Numbered from the stretch's first letter, positions 1 through 12,080 are shown. The stretch is DNA of 64,000 nucleotides from Proteles cristata cristata (GCA_017311185.1 JAESUZ010002888.1:1736001-1800000), one strand, 5' to 3'. The notes: a model not told the origin generated them from the letters alone. Program-made: numbers and translations.

Positions 1-675
1 AAAAACCACTAACCTAAATATGACATATTTAATTCTAGCTAGAATAAAATCATAATGATGCTTGTGACTTAACATAATTCGCAGAAGGGTCTTGAAATTT
101 CATCAAAGCCTGGCATTGAATGTGAACTATATCAGCAAACATTAACTTAGAAATTATACTTATATTGAACTAAACAAACAGCCGGGGAGAATAAATTATC
201 TGCTATTTCCTTTTCTGGATTCCAGCACAAAGAAATCAAAAAAGAATTATAATGATATCAGTGGTAAAATGTACTGATTTCAGATCACACTCACCAAAGA
301 TGATGGCCATCTGTGAGCACGATCATTTTCTTAGAAAATCAGTTCACTCTCCACTCCATGTAGTTCTCTGCTTACCCAAGCTCCAGAAGAGCTCAAATAA
401 TTATGCAAGATGATTACAAATGCTATCACTTATGAGAAAAAAAAAGTACAAAAAATATTTTTAAATGTATGATCTCATAAAATGACCATACAGATAAGAA
501 ACAGAAAAAGGAGGGGATAGCTCAAAGTTATACAAAATGTTATCAGTAAAAAATGATAGTAAATAATGAAAATCTGTACTGTGCAAAGAGAGCATCAGTT
601 ATAGTAAAAGAAAAATTAAGCAGCAAGAATAAGCAAACATGAAAAGAGAAGAGAAATTCAATTATAGAATCACTG
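1..675. other. AT-rich single-copy DNA, no feature seen
   Basis: No coding frame of note, no structured RNA and no repeat family that I recognise. Composition is AT-rich, as in mammalian intergenic or intronic DNA. Confidence 0.6.
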
Positions 676-761
676 GCCTTAGATGTTTGTTTTAATCCCA
701 GTAGAGTTAACATACAGTGTTATATTAGTTTCAGGTATGCAATATATTGCCTTAGATATTT
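676..761 (-). mobile_element. 60-bp LINE-1 3'-end fragment with TSDs
   Basis: Positions 689-748 read as the reverse complement of a carnivore LINE-1 3' end: the GTTAACATACAGTG and ATTAGTTTCAGGT blocks are typical. It is flanked by 13-bp direct repeats, GCCTTAGATGTTT at 676-688 and GCCTTAGATATTT at 749-761, one mismatch. This fits a retroposition cut short after about 60 bases. Only a trace of A tail remains, as T-rich sequence after the left repeat. Confidence 0.65.
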
Positions 762-1745
762 TTAAAGAAGGTTGAATTTACCACTGGTGTATGTAGCAGA
801 AACAAATGTAATCCTCTTCAGCTCTATAATTCTGGGAAACTACCAAGTGTGGATTAATTCATAACCAGTGTTGTGTGTGTGCCATATATATACATATATA
901 TATATGCGCATATATATTTAGCACTTGTGTGTGAATGTATGTTTGTATCATGGCTCCCTGCTTTTCTCTGTGCGTGTCTGCCCTATTCTACCCTATACAT
1001 TCCAGAAAGAGTCAATAACGATACCCTTTTGGTAGGACCCTTCTGTAGGCCCCTCAAGAGTAGCTAGCCGTTCTACAGAGAGAATACTGTGGGTCCAATG
1101 CTCACCTCTGGATCAAGAACATGCAGCACAGCACTCCCAAGTGGGGAATTGGCTGTAAAAGCACTATAATTTAGAAGTGGCTGTGTGGTGGGCAAATCAA
1201 TAAAATTGATTGGTACAAATTAATAAAATATGACTTGCACTCTTAACACAATTATCAATGCTTTGCAGACGGGGATGATTCATAGGTTTCTGTTCTCTTC
1301 CTGTATTCTAGGCTTAGACAGTTAAAGAACATAATAACCAACCAATAACTAGTTGTGGAACTGAAGCAAGTTCAACAGAATAAAATGCATTTTACACTAT
1401 TTCCAAAGATATTAAAGGAGAAAAAAGGAACTCAACTGGACAACTGGATATGTAAGAGGAGTGGCTGGACAAGTCACATAGCAGCGACACTATGTTTTAT
1501 TTCATGACTTAATGGCAAATCAGAAATGGGAATTACATTGCTTGTTCTTTTCCTGATGCCTGATAGTGCCCTTATCAAGAACAATGCATAAAACTAAACT
1601 CAGGCAATGCAGGAACTCTCTCCCACAATAAATCATTTTTGTTGTTGTTATTCAAAGAAACAAATACATAAAATGATGCTCCTTTTAAATTATTTTCCAA
1701 ATCATTAGGAAAAATGGAATTTGAATTTGATTGAACTACTAGGTA
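762..1745. other. Single-copy DNA with small TG/AT microsatellite
   Basis: A short (TG)n followed by imperfect (AT)n lies at 872-919 and causes the only open frame there. The rest shows no recognisable gene or repeat. Confidence 0.55.
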
Positions 1746-2007
1746 AAGAAAGCATTTTTTTTTAGAATAATTTTCAAATTTTTTTAATGTTTTATTTATT
1801 TCTAGGAGAGAGAGAGAGAAACAGCGCGAGCAGGGGAGGGTCAGAGAGAGAGGGAGTCACAGACTGAAGCAGCCTGCAGGCTCTGAGCTGGCTGTCAGCA
1901 CAGAGCCCGACACGGGGCTTGAACCCACGAACCGCAAGATCATGACCTAAGCGAAAGTCGGACGCTTAACCGACTAAGTCACCCAGGCGCCCCAAGAAAG
2001 CATTTTT
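1746..2007 (-). mobile_element. CAN SINE (tRNA-Lys derived), full length, young subfamily
   Basis: Body 1760-1993, reverse orientation, ending in CACCCAGGCGCCCC, the complement of the SINE head. TSDs AAGAAAGCATTTTT are identical at 1746-1759 and 1994-2007. It carries the subfamily marks CTAAGCGAAAGTCGG (head) and TTTATTTCTAGG (tail). Complete with A-rich tail, so a fairly recent insertion. The tRNA-like head holds decayed A and B boxes; it is not a tRNA gene. Confidence 0.95.
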
Positions 2008-2191
2008 ATAAAGGATTCAAGAAACCATTAAAACCATTCTGTATAGAAAAACGTGTTTTTATCTTTATCAAAAAATTGAAACTTATTTACAACAGTAGAT
2101 AACATAGTTATTATTTCATGGTGCTTAATCTTTTGCCATGTATAACAACTTGCTCTAAGAGAAATTATATAGTTGCTTAAAACTACTTCTC

Positions 2192-2446
2192 ATAGCTCCT
2201 TAATTTTTTTTAATTTTTTTTTAATGTTTTATTTATTTCTAGGAGAGAGACAGAGACAGCGTGAGCAGGGGGAGGGTCAGAGAGAGAGGGAGTCACAGAC
2301 TGAAACAGGCTCCAGGCTCTGAGCTGGCAGTTAGCACAGAGCCCAGCGCGGGGCTCGAACCCACGAACCACGAGATCATGACCCGAGCGAAAGTCGGACG
2401 CTTAACCAACTAAGCCACCCAGGCGCCCCGATAGCTCCTTAATTTT
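2192..2446 (-). mobile_element. CAN SINE, full length, young subfamily
   Basis: Body 2208-2430, reverse orientation. Identical 16-bp TSDs ATAGCTCCTTAATTTT at 2192-2207 and 2431-2446. Same subfamily as the copy 450 bp upstream (AGCGAAAGTCGGACGC in the head, TTTATTTCTAGG tail) and the same orientation. Confidence 0.95.
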
Positions 2447-3999
2447 AAATCACTATATAAAACAGTAAAAATATAGTTTCATAAGAAACTTGGAGAACAA
2501 ATCAAATGAGATGATTGGAAAACTACAAAAACTTAATTTATCACACGGAGTTTAGAGATGTTTGTAATAATGACAGTGGAAGATAAATATTGGTTCTTTT
2601 CTTCTCCATTTAGCAATTTGTGGGTCTACATTAAAACCTGAATCAGACTCAATTTTGAAAACCTCGTTCTAAGAACGCACGCTCAAAGTTTCCACTAAGA
2701 ACAGCTTCCTCCCTATGATGCTTTGCCTTAGAATTCTTTTTTTTTTTAAATTCCAGGGGGGAAAAAAGTAGAACCACCCCAAAAGCACTTTAAATGCTGC
2801 ATATGCCTCCAGAGAAAAGTTGCCCTGTATCATTTATTTAGTATGCTAATAGGCAAGTGTTCTTGAAACAATTATTCTTTTTAGTTGACTGTGCTTTACA
2901 ATGAATTGCATACTGACATGTACTGAGCTATTATTATGAGGATTACTACTCAAAACACCCAAGATTCTCTTAAATAAACTTTGTCATTCTCCAGGGTCAT
3001 CCTAGGGCAGAAAACATCAACAACAACAACAACTATGAATCTCAGTTACAGAAACATCATCTTTAGCTTCATGACTTAATATGAAAGAAAATTTAAACCT
3101 TTTGGAACATTGTAAAATGGGATATATTCAACTAACTGATGCCTCTCCTATGTATATTTTAAGGAAAAAATGCATTTCCTTAAAGATTACTATTCACTGG
3201 ACAATTCTAGAAAAACAAAAAAAACAAAAAAAAAACCTTCCACTGACCATGTCTCCAAACTGTGTGTTTAAGTTCTGAGACATTTAAAAAGAGATTCATG
3301 TAGCTAGTTCCCAATTGCTAGGGGAAAAAATTATGGTTCCAAATACCATTTTGAGTCACATTAATCTTAGTGATTATCTTTTGTGTGAACTTTTTTTCAT
3401 AATCTGATTAGATGAAATTTGTGAAGATTTTACAATACCATTTCATAACATCTACCCCAAAGAATTTTTGGTGGCAAGTGTGTTTTACATAATAAGTACA
3501 TATTTGCGTGGTGACTAGAAATTAGATTGTAATGTTCATGCATCAAATAATAAAAACACTAAGTAAAATGATTATACATGTCATGAAATCCTCCCTGGGA
3601 TGGAAAGGAACTTCATGGCTTTTTCATTAATATTTTGAAAAATGATTCTCTCTTTTATTTTGAACTGATTTTTTTTTCCATTTTGCTTCCCTTTGATCCT
3701 CAAGTTTCAAATAAGACCCATAATGACCAGATATCACTCAGTTTTCTCAAGGCAAGTCAAAAAGTCCATTTTTACCTGTGGTACTACCACTGATAGAACA
3801 GATGATGGTATTGATTGTCATTACCCCAGACACAGATGAATTGGCTCTCATATTTTCCAACAATTCTGGTGAGTTGCCAACTGAGCCTGTAGAAAAGGTA
3901 AATTCAATGTATAGGATACGGCTATCTCAGAAGCTTCAGGCCAATATTACGATCACAGTTGGGACATCCTGCTAGAACAGTAGAGAAAGCACTCTTCTC
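2447..3999. other. Single-copy DNA; no gene recognised
   Basis: No repeat family is recognisable. Two frames of about 65 codons (3081-3278 and 3778-3975) have no domain, no convincing splice context and no homology that I know. The second is less AT-rich than its surroundings but otherwise unremarkable. Confidence 0.5.
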
Positions 4000-4260
4000 T
4001 AGAAGTTGTACACTAGTTGCAGCTGGGGCGCCTGGGTGGCTTAGTCGGTTAAGCATCTGACTTTCGCTTGGGTCACGATCTCGCAGTTCGTGGGTTCGAG
4101 CCCCGCGTTGGGCTCTGTGCTGACTGCCGGCTCAGAGCCTGGAGCCTGTTTCAATCTGTGACTCCCTCTCTCTCTGATCCTCCCCTGATCACGCTGTCTC
4201 TCCCTCTCTCCTAGAAATAAATAAAACATTTAAAAAAAAATTTTAGAAGTTGTACACTAG
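4000..4260 (+). mobile_element. CAN SINE, full length, young subfamily
   Basis: Body from GGGGCGCCTGGGTGGCTTAG at 4025 to the A tail at 4243. Identical 17-bp repeats TAGAAGTTGTACACTAG at 4000-4016 and 4244-4260. Eight extra bases (4017-4024) separate the left repeat from the SINE head, possibly untemplated or from a read-through transcript. Subfamily marks: CTTAGTCGG head and TCCTAGAAATAAATAAAAC tail. Confidence 0.95.
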
Positions 4261-4930
4261 ATTCTAAAGGCAATGAAGCACTTATAAATTTTGTCCTTTA
4301 CACTGACCATAACTATCCAAGATTGGGAAACAAAGTATAAGCTGTCTGCATAAAAAGTTCTTCTTCTAATACTATTCATAGTGGTTTCCTCCCTCTCCAT
4401 GTTGAATTCAAGGTAGGTTCATGTTGAAGAGGCAGATATTTTATACTAGAAAAGTAACTGTGTTGATGTACAGGGTCAGCTCTGCATGAGTTCTGAAGTT
4501 CCTAGAAGTCCCCCAACTCCATGACTCTACCTTAGAACAATGAGCAGCCAGGGAACCACTCAAGACTTCTCTATATATTGACACCCTCAGGCAGTGAGAA
4601 TGTCTGCCCTAAGGACACCTTGTCTCCATCTGGGAAACTCAAGCAAACCAGTAAATCATAGATTTCCAAACACCTATGTGTAGACTTGCAGTGACTCTTA
4701 CTCAGCCAACTGACTTACTAAGCAACCAGGACCTGTCCACAGTGACCTCCCCAGTACCTTAGTTCAGAATAAGAGAAGTCAAAAGTCTGCAGAGTAACAT
4801 GCTTCCCAGATTTGTTTCAGAAATATGAAGACAAAGGTCAAGACAAGCCAGGCAGAGCAGTGAAGTGGTTCTGGCTTCTATGAGACCTCCAGCTTCCTCT
4901 TTCTCTTCTCCTTTCTTTCTCTCTAAGCAA
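4261..4930. other. Single-copy DNA, nothing recognised
   Basis: No repeat or coding feature seen. Confidence 0.5.
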
Positions 4931-5143
4931 CAATATCACCAGCTGTTTTTATGTTTATTATTTATTTTTGAGAGAGAATGTGAGCAGGGCAGGGGCAGAG
5001 AGAGCAGGGGACAGAGGATCTCCATGCTTACAGCACAGAGGCTTACATGGGGCTCAAACTCATGAACCATGAGATCATGACCTGAGCCAATGTCAGACAC
5101 TTAACTGACTGAGCCACCCAGGCAATCCCCAATATCACCAGCT
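4931..5143 (-). mobile_element. CAN SINE, older copy
   Basis: Body 4945-5129 in reverse orientation. TSDs CAATATCACCAGCT are identical at 4931-4944 and 5130-5143. The head is eroded (CACCCAGGCAATCCC) and the tail is short, so this is older than the copies at 1.8 and 2.2 kb. Confidence 0.92.
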
Positions 5144-5465
5144 TTAAATAGCTACTAAACTTAATGAGTTTCCTTTCCAAAATCATGTGTGTTTTAAAAG
5201 AAACAAAACCCATGAATAACTGAATGCATCTTCCCAAAACACCTCTTCCCTTAATTGCCTAACTCAATGCATAAAAAAATAAGTCTATCCAGTCACCCAT
5301 TCCAGCAAACTGAGTCAGATGAGTGTTCTTCTCCCATATTCAATTAACAAGCTCTGACTTATTTTTTCTCATAAGTGATTCTCAAATCCATCACTTCTTC
5401 TATATACCTATTAACCTGCCCTAGATCCGATCTTCATTATCTTCTACCTGAGAGAAAACAGCTTC

Positions 5466-5715
5466 CCCAACTTCAGTTGCATCCATTTTAATCCATTCTC
5501 TATTCAGACGTCAAAGTGCCTCAACAAACACATCAGATCCCAACACCCTTTTGCAGCAAATCCTTCATTGCTTTGAAGATAAAGTTAAAATCCTTTAGCT
5601 TCTACAGAGAATCCTTCATTTACGCTCATTCAGCGTGTTCTGTTGACTGTCTTCTCTATTCCAAATTGCTCTGTGGCATTCTCCGGTATTTATCAGAATA
5701 GATCATTTCTTTCAT
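5466..5715 (+). mobile_element. LINE-2 (L2) fragment
   Basis: The run TCCATTCTC, TCAGATC, TCCTTCATTGCTTTGAAGATAAA and AAAATCCTTTAGCTTC follows the order of the well-known L2 3' segment (the block about poor drug-like CCTTCATTGGC replaced by diverged bases). It is highly diverged, as expected for an ancient mammalian repeat. It holds no open L2 protein frame. Confidence 0.5.
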
Positions 5716-6921
5716 CATGACTTCTGTAAAGACTAGAGAAAAATGCACTTTCTGTCAAATGGAGGCCTTAAGATGCAGTGTTCATCACCACTTGTCTATA
5801 AGTTAATTATGTTTTATCGTATTTGCTAACACAACAGATACATAGAATGTTGGGAATCAACTGGATTAATCTCATGCATCACGCTACTTTAGGGAAAGTC
5901 ACCTAGGAATAACTGCTTTCTCTCCACACCACCCAGAGGCTACAGTGAAAGATTTCATTGTTTATTTTACCCAGGAAGCTTTTTCAACTGTATGTAAATT
6001 ACAGACTCTAGATAACTCCTTTTTTAGTTGTACTTATAAGCAAACCTGTACTGTAGCCCACAGGTGTGTTGCTAGTCAATACTTACACCTGTACCCAACT
6101 GGGGCGAGCCAGATTTTAACCCTGGAGAAATCCAACCAAACTAAGTCACATTTGTAATGATATATGTTAGAAAATGTGTCATATTCCAGAGACTCCCTGG
6201 TTATTATGCAATTTTTAAGCCATGCAAAGTCCTAAGTAAATATTTGCTAGTCCTTCATCAATAATGTATTAAATGTGGCCACCACGTCTTTTCTTTACCA
6301 TCTCCCATTACTTCTTACTCATATACTTAACATATATTGAATCCTTACTATATGTATGACAGATGCTATGTTCACTACATTTATAGTACAATGGCTTTTA
6401 TTCTCCTAAGCTAAATAAAATGAAATCCCTCAAGTCCTCTTCTCTTTGCTCAACCAAGAAAATGGTGGAAATTTTATATTTTTTGATTACTTACACCAAA
6501 AACTCTTATCTGTAATAGTGAGAATTCAACTTTCAAAAATTATTTTAAAAGTCACTTGTCAAGTAAATATCAAATAGGGCACATGAATAAAACACAGAAA
6601 AGCTATTCCACAGTTTACTCAAGTATGGGAGAATGCTGAGGGAGTTGGTCAAGCTGTGTTTTATGCTCTAAGCACCAAGATTATCTACGCTCCATAAAAC
6701 ACTTCAGATCTCATTAAAACCAAGAGAACAATGCCAATAAGAGCATCTAAGGCCAACTTTAGCGTTCTTCTGTATTGGGTTAATTTAACCTTAAAAAAAA
6801 TTCCACAGACCTTTAACTTTCAGTTACAATGGCATCTTGTGGGAAATACTGAAGTAATGCAAAAGACTCATTAACATCTGATACAATAGTTAGCAAACCA
6901 CTGTGAAAACATGGTAGATAT
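5716..6921. other. Single-copy DNA, nothing recognised
   Basis: A short motif at about 6337-6395 resembles the dispersed CTACTATGTGCCAGGCACTG block of old mammalian repeats but is too diverged to assign. No gene seen. Confidence 0.4.
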
Positions 6922-7332
6922 GTGAGAGCTTTATATACCAATAGGCAATGTTTAGATCAAACTTTTCTAATTCTACAAGGTAAAAATCACTCTGAGATAC
7001 AAAAGTATGTTCCATACCATTGGGATCCAGCCAACTACATTATCATAAGGAAGGGAGGTAGACATACCAATGTGTCATTGTCAGACTGCAACAAGGAAGA
7101 AAACATATGGAGACAAATTTGTCTAGTGTGTGCATTAACAGTCCATTGTGCAGATGATTTAGAACAAGCTCTAGCTATTCCAGACCAGCTGCTGACCTGT
7201 ATCCAAAAGCCGAAGGCTTTCAGTGGCCTCAGGAAATTTATTTGTCACAAGATATCCAGCTGGTACACTGGTATGGGGAGACTGTTAGCTATATGTGAAC
7301 CCTATGAATCACAACTAGCCCATGCCCAATAA
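6922..7332 (+). other. Unrecognised 136-codon open frame without ATG start
   Basis: The frame opens with GTG after a stop at 6904-6906. Its only in-frame ATG is near residue 114, so a normal eukaryotic start is lacking. The predicted protein has scattered Cys, His and Trp residues but no domain, signal peptide or motif I recognise. A frame this long in AT-rich DNA is slightly unusual. It could be chance, the trace of an old element, or part of an unannotated exon. I do not assign a function. Confidence 0.2.
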
Positions 7333-7454
7333 TAATCTAGGTATGCTATGTTAATAACAAACTCTTTGAAATACAAGCCATTGAAAGGATTGGCTGAAAA
7401 GCAGCCTTATTTTAAAGATACATAATGGTAGTATCGTGGGGATATAACTTGAGG

Positions 7455-7715
7455 TACAGAGTACAGGTGATGAACGCAGGATCTGTAGCCAGACTGGCTG
7501 AGTGTAAGTCTAGCCCCTTTGCTTTGCTAACTGTAAAATCCCGAGCAAATGATTTAACCTGGCTCAAGGTTCTAATCTGCAACTGGAAGTGATAATATTT
7601 ATCTCAGTGGGTTGTTGTGTGGACTAAATGAACACATGCAAAGAGATCAGACAAGTGCCTACAAATTAATCAAACAAATGTATGTGGTGAGTGCTCAAAA
7701 ATGTTAACAATCATT
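7455..7715 (+). mobile_element. MIR element
   Basis: Matches the MIR order: GGATCTGTAGCCAGACTG, a diverged CCCCTTTGCT block, GATTTAACCTGG, GATAATATTTATCTCAGTGG, GTTGTTGTG, and a tail GTGAGTGCTCAAAAATGTTA. An ancient tRNA-derived SINE, heavily mutated. Confidence 0.7.
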
Positions 7716-7727
7716 ATTCCTCAAGAT

Positions 7728-7818
7728 CACTCAGCTCATCAAGCGGTAGGGTCAGAACTGGAAGCCAGTTCTACTGACCGCTGAGCCAACTTCCCTCCCA
7801 GTTCTAGCATGCTATGCC
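7728..7818 (-). mobile_element. MIR-family fragment
   Basis: Reverse-orientation MIR core: AAGATCACTCAGCTCATCAA then TCAGAACTGGAAGCCAG corresponds to the MIR block running from the accession-like GTCACACAGCTAG to the GAACCCAGG segment. Short and diverged. Confidence 0.45.
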
Positions 7819-7918
7819 AAAGGTAACAATGACTTCGGTGCTTCAGGGGGAAGAGGAGTGTTGATAAAAATAAGAGGAATGGGTCATATTATAAGCAACT
7901 ACTTTTTAGAGCAATAAT

Positions 7919-8128
7919 GGGGTGCCTGGGTGGCTCACTTGATTAAGTGTCTGACTCTTGATTCTGGCTCAAGTTATGATCTCATGGTCCTAAGATGGAG
8001 CCTGTATCAGGGTCCACATGGAGTGTGGGATCTGCTTACGATTCTCTCCCTTTCCCCCTGTTCCTCCCTTCTGCATGCTCTCCTGTCAAAAAAAATAAAA
8101 ACATAAAGAAAAAAAATAAACATAAAAA
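7919..8128 (+). mobile_element. CAN SINE, older copy
   Basis: Starts GGGGTGCCTGGGTGGCTCAC and ends in an A-rich tail with several AAAATAAA blocks to about 8128. The middle is diverged from the typical head and lacks the GACAGCTCAGAGCC block, replaced by AGGGTCCACATGGAG, which marks an older subfamily. No clear TSD. Confidence 0.85.
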
Positions 8129-8564
8129 CAGTAACAGCAAAACCTGTATAAAACCGTTTTCAAGCACAGTCTATCTTTCAAAGCAGCAATAACAAAAAAA
8201 AAGTTGCCAAGAGAAGTGAAAGATACCTATCTGTATGAGAATCAAATACTATCTTTTTGTTGAAAAAATATATCTTTTATGCTGAGTTATTCTAATGTTG
8301 TTACATGGCCTTGTTTGCTATACTTTCTTTTTAGTACATAATGACCCAAACACATTTTGCTGATAAACACAATTTTCTATGAAAAGCAACATAAGTAAAA
8401 TTAATTTCCATTCCAAGATAAGCAATTACATCTACTGGAAGCCACATCATGTGTAAATTATTATGAGCCTGTCTATCTGGTTTTCTATTGTCCATTTGTT
8501 CTACTGTTCACAACTTGTACTCCTCTATGTAGAGACTGTTGCTTAAACAAGTGTTGCTAAAATA
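8129..8564. other. Single-copy DNA, nothing recognised
   Basis: No gene or repeat seen. Confidence 0.45.
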
Positions 8565-8955
8565 GTTGCTTAAACAAGACTGAAGTTTATTCCTCTTATA
8601 TTTAAAATTCAGAACATGCAATGTCCATGGCTAATAGAGCAGTTCCTTAAAGCTGTACTCAGACCCAGGGACCTTCCAGCTCACCTCACAGCCATCTGTG
8701 AAGGATGACCCTTTACTTCATAGTCCAGGACACCTGCTAGACCTAAAACTATAAGATCCATTAAGCAGGCAAAAGAGTGAAGAAAGGAGAGCAGCCTCCT
8801 GTAACACCCTATACATGTCTGCTCTCCTTCATTAATGAGAAGCTCGACCCTTGGTCGCCCTGTGAACAAGTACAGCTGGAAACTAGCCTTGCCTGAGCCG
8901 TGCTTTTACTCAGGAAGACAGAGTGAATATTGGGAAACAACCAGCCTAGGAAGAA
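8565..8955. mobile_element. Old mammalian dispersed repeat, family not named
   Basis: The order AAGTTTATTCCTCTTATAT, CAGGGACC, GGAGAGCAGCCTCCT and GAATATTGGGAAACAACCAGC follows a repeat pattern common in mammalian genomes. I cannot name the family with confidence, nor be sure of its strand. Two antisense and sense frames of 62-75 codons overlap here and look accidental. Confidence 0.4.
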
Positions 8956-9370
8956 AATCAAATAACATGAAAGAACAGAGCCTGCTGCAGGTGGGGAAGA
9001 TTTTAGTTGTATTGATTGTGACTAGGGGAAACCGTGGCCAAAGGACAAGCGGCTCTGTATAGGCTGTGAGCAGGTGGGAGATGCGGATTAGGCAGACTTG
9101 TTTTGATCTCTGTTCATTTATACCTTTCTGGTAAGGCACTTAAGAGTTTAGCTGAAAAAGTAACTTTCAGGATCCAGCAATCAGCCATAACACCCAGATA
9201 ATAACACGTCCAGACGCAGCTCTGTGCAATTTGGGACGGTCTCCCGCCAGAACCAAGAACTGCAACCTGATTCCACGTCTTTGTTTAGATATATAGTTAC
9301 TAGTGGCAAGTCAGAAATTGCACTTTACGTTCAATGCCAGTAAGAGTGAAAATGCAAGGTCTCAAGAGGC

Positions 9371-9612
9371 AGTGTAGTGAAATGGCTACACGTATGAACT
9401 TGGGAGCCTGACTGCTTGGATTCCAATCCTGGTTCCTCTTTTTCTAACAGTGTGAGTTGGACAAGTTATTCAAGTTCTCTCTATGCCAGAGTCCTCCTCT
9501 ACAGAAAAGGGGAGGATAATGAAACCTACTTAACAGAGTTGGTGTAAGGATTAAAATGAGTTTCCAGATGGAAAGCATTTATAACAGGTCCTTAGGTATG
9601 GTAATTGTTGAA
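9371..9612 (+). mobile_element. MIR element
   Basis: Good MIR order: GTAGTGAAATGGCTACACG, GGAGCCTGACTGCTTGGATT, AATCCTGGTTCC, GTGAGTTGGACAAGTTA, AGTTGGTGTAAGGATTAAA and a diverged 3' end. Nearly complete, diverged as expected for age. Confidence 0.75.
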
Positions 9613-10610
9613 AGAAAATGTTAGCTCGTAACAACTACAGATTTGACTCTGGAAGAAGACAGTACACTATAAAGTGCAATTGTGCAGGTAATGGCTAAAG
9701 AGTAAAAACCATAGCCTGAGGATGTGTTTGATGTTAATGCAGGGAGGGGTCTTTTGGTCTTCTCATACTGGGTCTGGAACTGAGTCTCCTTTTTGTAGAG
9801 TAGGATACCATAAAATCTTTCCACTTCTACAACATAATTCAGAAACAGTTAAGTGAAAATGATTGGCTATTATACAGAAGGTCACAGAGATAGACGTCAG
9901 AGAGGAATAGCACTCTACAAAGACAGAAAACGTTACAGGACAAAAGAAGTGGCAGGCATTTTAGAACGTGGTAAACACAGAAGGAATTACCTCAAGTTTC
10001 ATACAGGGAGGAACAAGGGCAGTTGGTCTATAGAAATGCACTTGAATGGTGACTGTATAAAATATAACCCTTGAATACTCTCATTGACTGTGGATTCTGT
10101 GCAGCTATTATCTAACATCCTGAAGCAAGATGTAATGTTTGTAATGTGCCAAAGGCCAGGTTGGCAGACCCTGTAGAACCTAGATTGCAAATACGTTTCA
10201 GTTAGCCATGAAAATACTTTTCATAGAAGAAATTAGAAGTTAATACCAGAACTCTAATCAGTATCATTTAGGATGTATTTACATAGGAGAATATATATGA
10301 TTTCCTTCTTAAATTATATAATTTTCAGTCCATCGTGTGACTTGAGGATACACATTTTTGGAAGTATAGTGTTAATGAATCTTTTGTTCTGGACACCTGA
10401 ATTGGATAGACTCCCAAAGATAATTATACTTCCCCAATGCCCACACTCAGCAAACAAGACAAGAAGCAACCCCCAACAGAAGGTACCATCACCTGGTTGA
10501 TTCACACACTAACTGTACTACATCCAATATTTCTTCCATAGGAAAGAGAGAAAAACTCATTTCAATGAAAAATTTCCTATTTTAATAAACTCATGTGTGG
10601 TAGAAATGTC
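9613..10610. other. Single-copy DNA, nothing recognised
   Basis: Several frames of 60-75 codons on both strands overlap one another, a sign that they are chance. No domain or repeat recognised. Confidence 0.5.
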
Positions 10611-10814
10611 TAAAATTATCATTGAGGGGCACCTGGGTGGCTCAGTCAGCTGACTGTCCAACTTTTGATTTCAGCTCAGGTCATGATCTCAGGATTGAGC
10701 CCCATGTCGGGCTCTGCACTGAGTGTGGAGCCTCTCTCTCTCTCTCTCCCTCTCCCTCCCCAACTTGCACTCAGTCTCTCCAAAAGTAAATGAATTAAAT
10801 AAAATTATCATTGA
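10611..10814 (+). mobile_element. CAN SINE
   Basis: Body 10626-10799, starting GGGGCACCTGGGTGGCTCAG. Identical 15-bp TSDs TAAAATTATCATTGA at 10611-10625 and 10800-10814. Internally shortened: the GACAGCTCAGAGCCTGG block is reduced to CTGAGTGTGGAGCC. Confidence 0.93.
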
Positions 10815-10886
10815 TAAAGTTCTTTGATGTAAGGATAACCTTACATGATAAAAATTTTATATTCTTAAAACTTTGCCTCTTATTTT

Positions 10887-11163
10887 AAAGACTTTTCCTC
10901 TGGGGACCCCTGGGTGGCTCAGTCAGTTAAGCATCCAACTTCAGCTCAGGTCATGATCACAGTTTGTGGGTTTGAGCCCCACGTCAGGCTCTGTGCTGAC
11001 AGCCACCTCAGAGCCTGGAGCCTGTTTCAGATTCTCTATCTCCCTCTTTCTCTGACCCTCCCCTGCTCACGTTCTCTGTGTGTGTGTGTGTGTGTGTCTC
11101 TCTCTCTCTCAGAAATAAAACATAAAAAAAAGTTTAAAAAATACTAAAAAGACTTTTCCTCTG
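10887..11163 (+). mobile_element. CAN SINE with (TG)n in its pyrimidine tract
   Basis: Body 10903-11147, head GGGGACCCCTGGGTGGCTC. Identical 16-bp TSDs AAAGACTTTTCCTCTG at 10887-10902 and 11148-11163. A (TG)n of about 18 bp (11079-11096) has grown beside the usual (CT)n tract. Only 72 bp separate it from the previous SINE's right TSD. Confidence 0.95.
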
Positions 11164-12080
11164 TAATTCAGATGATTTGTTTGAAGAGGAAAACAAAATC
11201 ATAGTTGAGATAAAAGGTTTTGTAAATAACTTATACATAGCTTGGGGCCATGCCTGAATCATATTTATATCCTAGAATGTCACTAGACAAACAAAATACA
11301 AAAATATATGCATACTTTTAAACGAATCATGTAGGTCAGGACAATCCCTATCTTATGTTTTTCACACATTCCACGGGTCTAATTGTGGATTACTGATTCC
11401 AATTTTCTGTTCAGTAAATATTTATTAGCACCTACTTTATGCTAGGCAGTACTTAAAATGCAAGAGAAATAATGGAAATTAAAACAATTTTCCCATTTTC
11501 ATGGAATTTATATTCTACTCAATTTGTCAAGAAATCATGAAAATTTTCTAATGAGCTTGAATTTACTCATTAGAGAATTCCAGAATTCTCTGCCAGATGA
11601 TATTTCCCAAAATCTCTAATGAAAGGAAAAACCTAGCAGAACATTAGAAGCAGAAGAACTAACGAATTACTGCTCCTCAAATGATGAGAAATAGTAAGAT
11701 GAATTTGTTCTCATACAAATGAAATCAAAGAAGTCGCACAGCTCTGAAAGGAAAGGAACCAGGCTGTTCATCACAAGCTGAGAGCCACCAACAAGTAAAT
11801 TCTTGTCTAATGAGGGTTTCTTTCATGATACTACAAAGCCTATATCCTTTACTAACCCAGATTACATGAACATGACATGCCCAAGCAAATATACAGAGAA
11901 GACACAAAAGTGAAAATTTATCAATTAATTATAATATAGAAAAGATCCAGAAATTCAGATCCTTAAAAGAAATCCAGGCCCTTGGAACTTATGATCCCAC
12001 AGTAACAAAAGCTTCCTCTGAGTAATGCTATAGTCATGTCCTTAAAATAGGATTAGAAATTTAAAAAACTTTTTAGAAAA
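11164..12080. other. Mostly single-copy DNA
   Basis: A short block at about 11408-11465 (AAATATTTATTAGCACCTAC, ATGCTAGGCAGTAC) resembles the start of the old dispersed repeat seen more fully at 19.1 kb. Nothing else recognised. Confidence 0.4.

Noticed and set aside
3778..3975. Possible exon (66-codon frame)
   Set aside because: No known domain, no defensible splice sites, and length within what chance gives in 64 kb.
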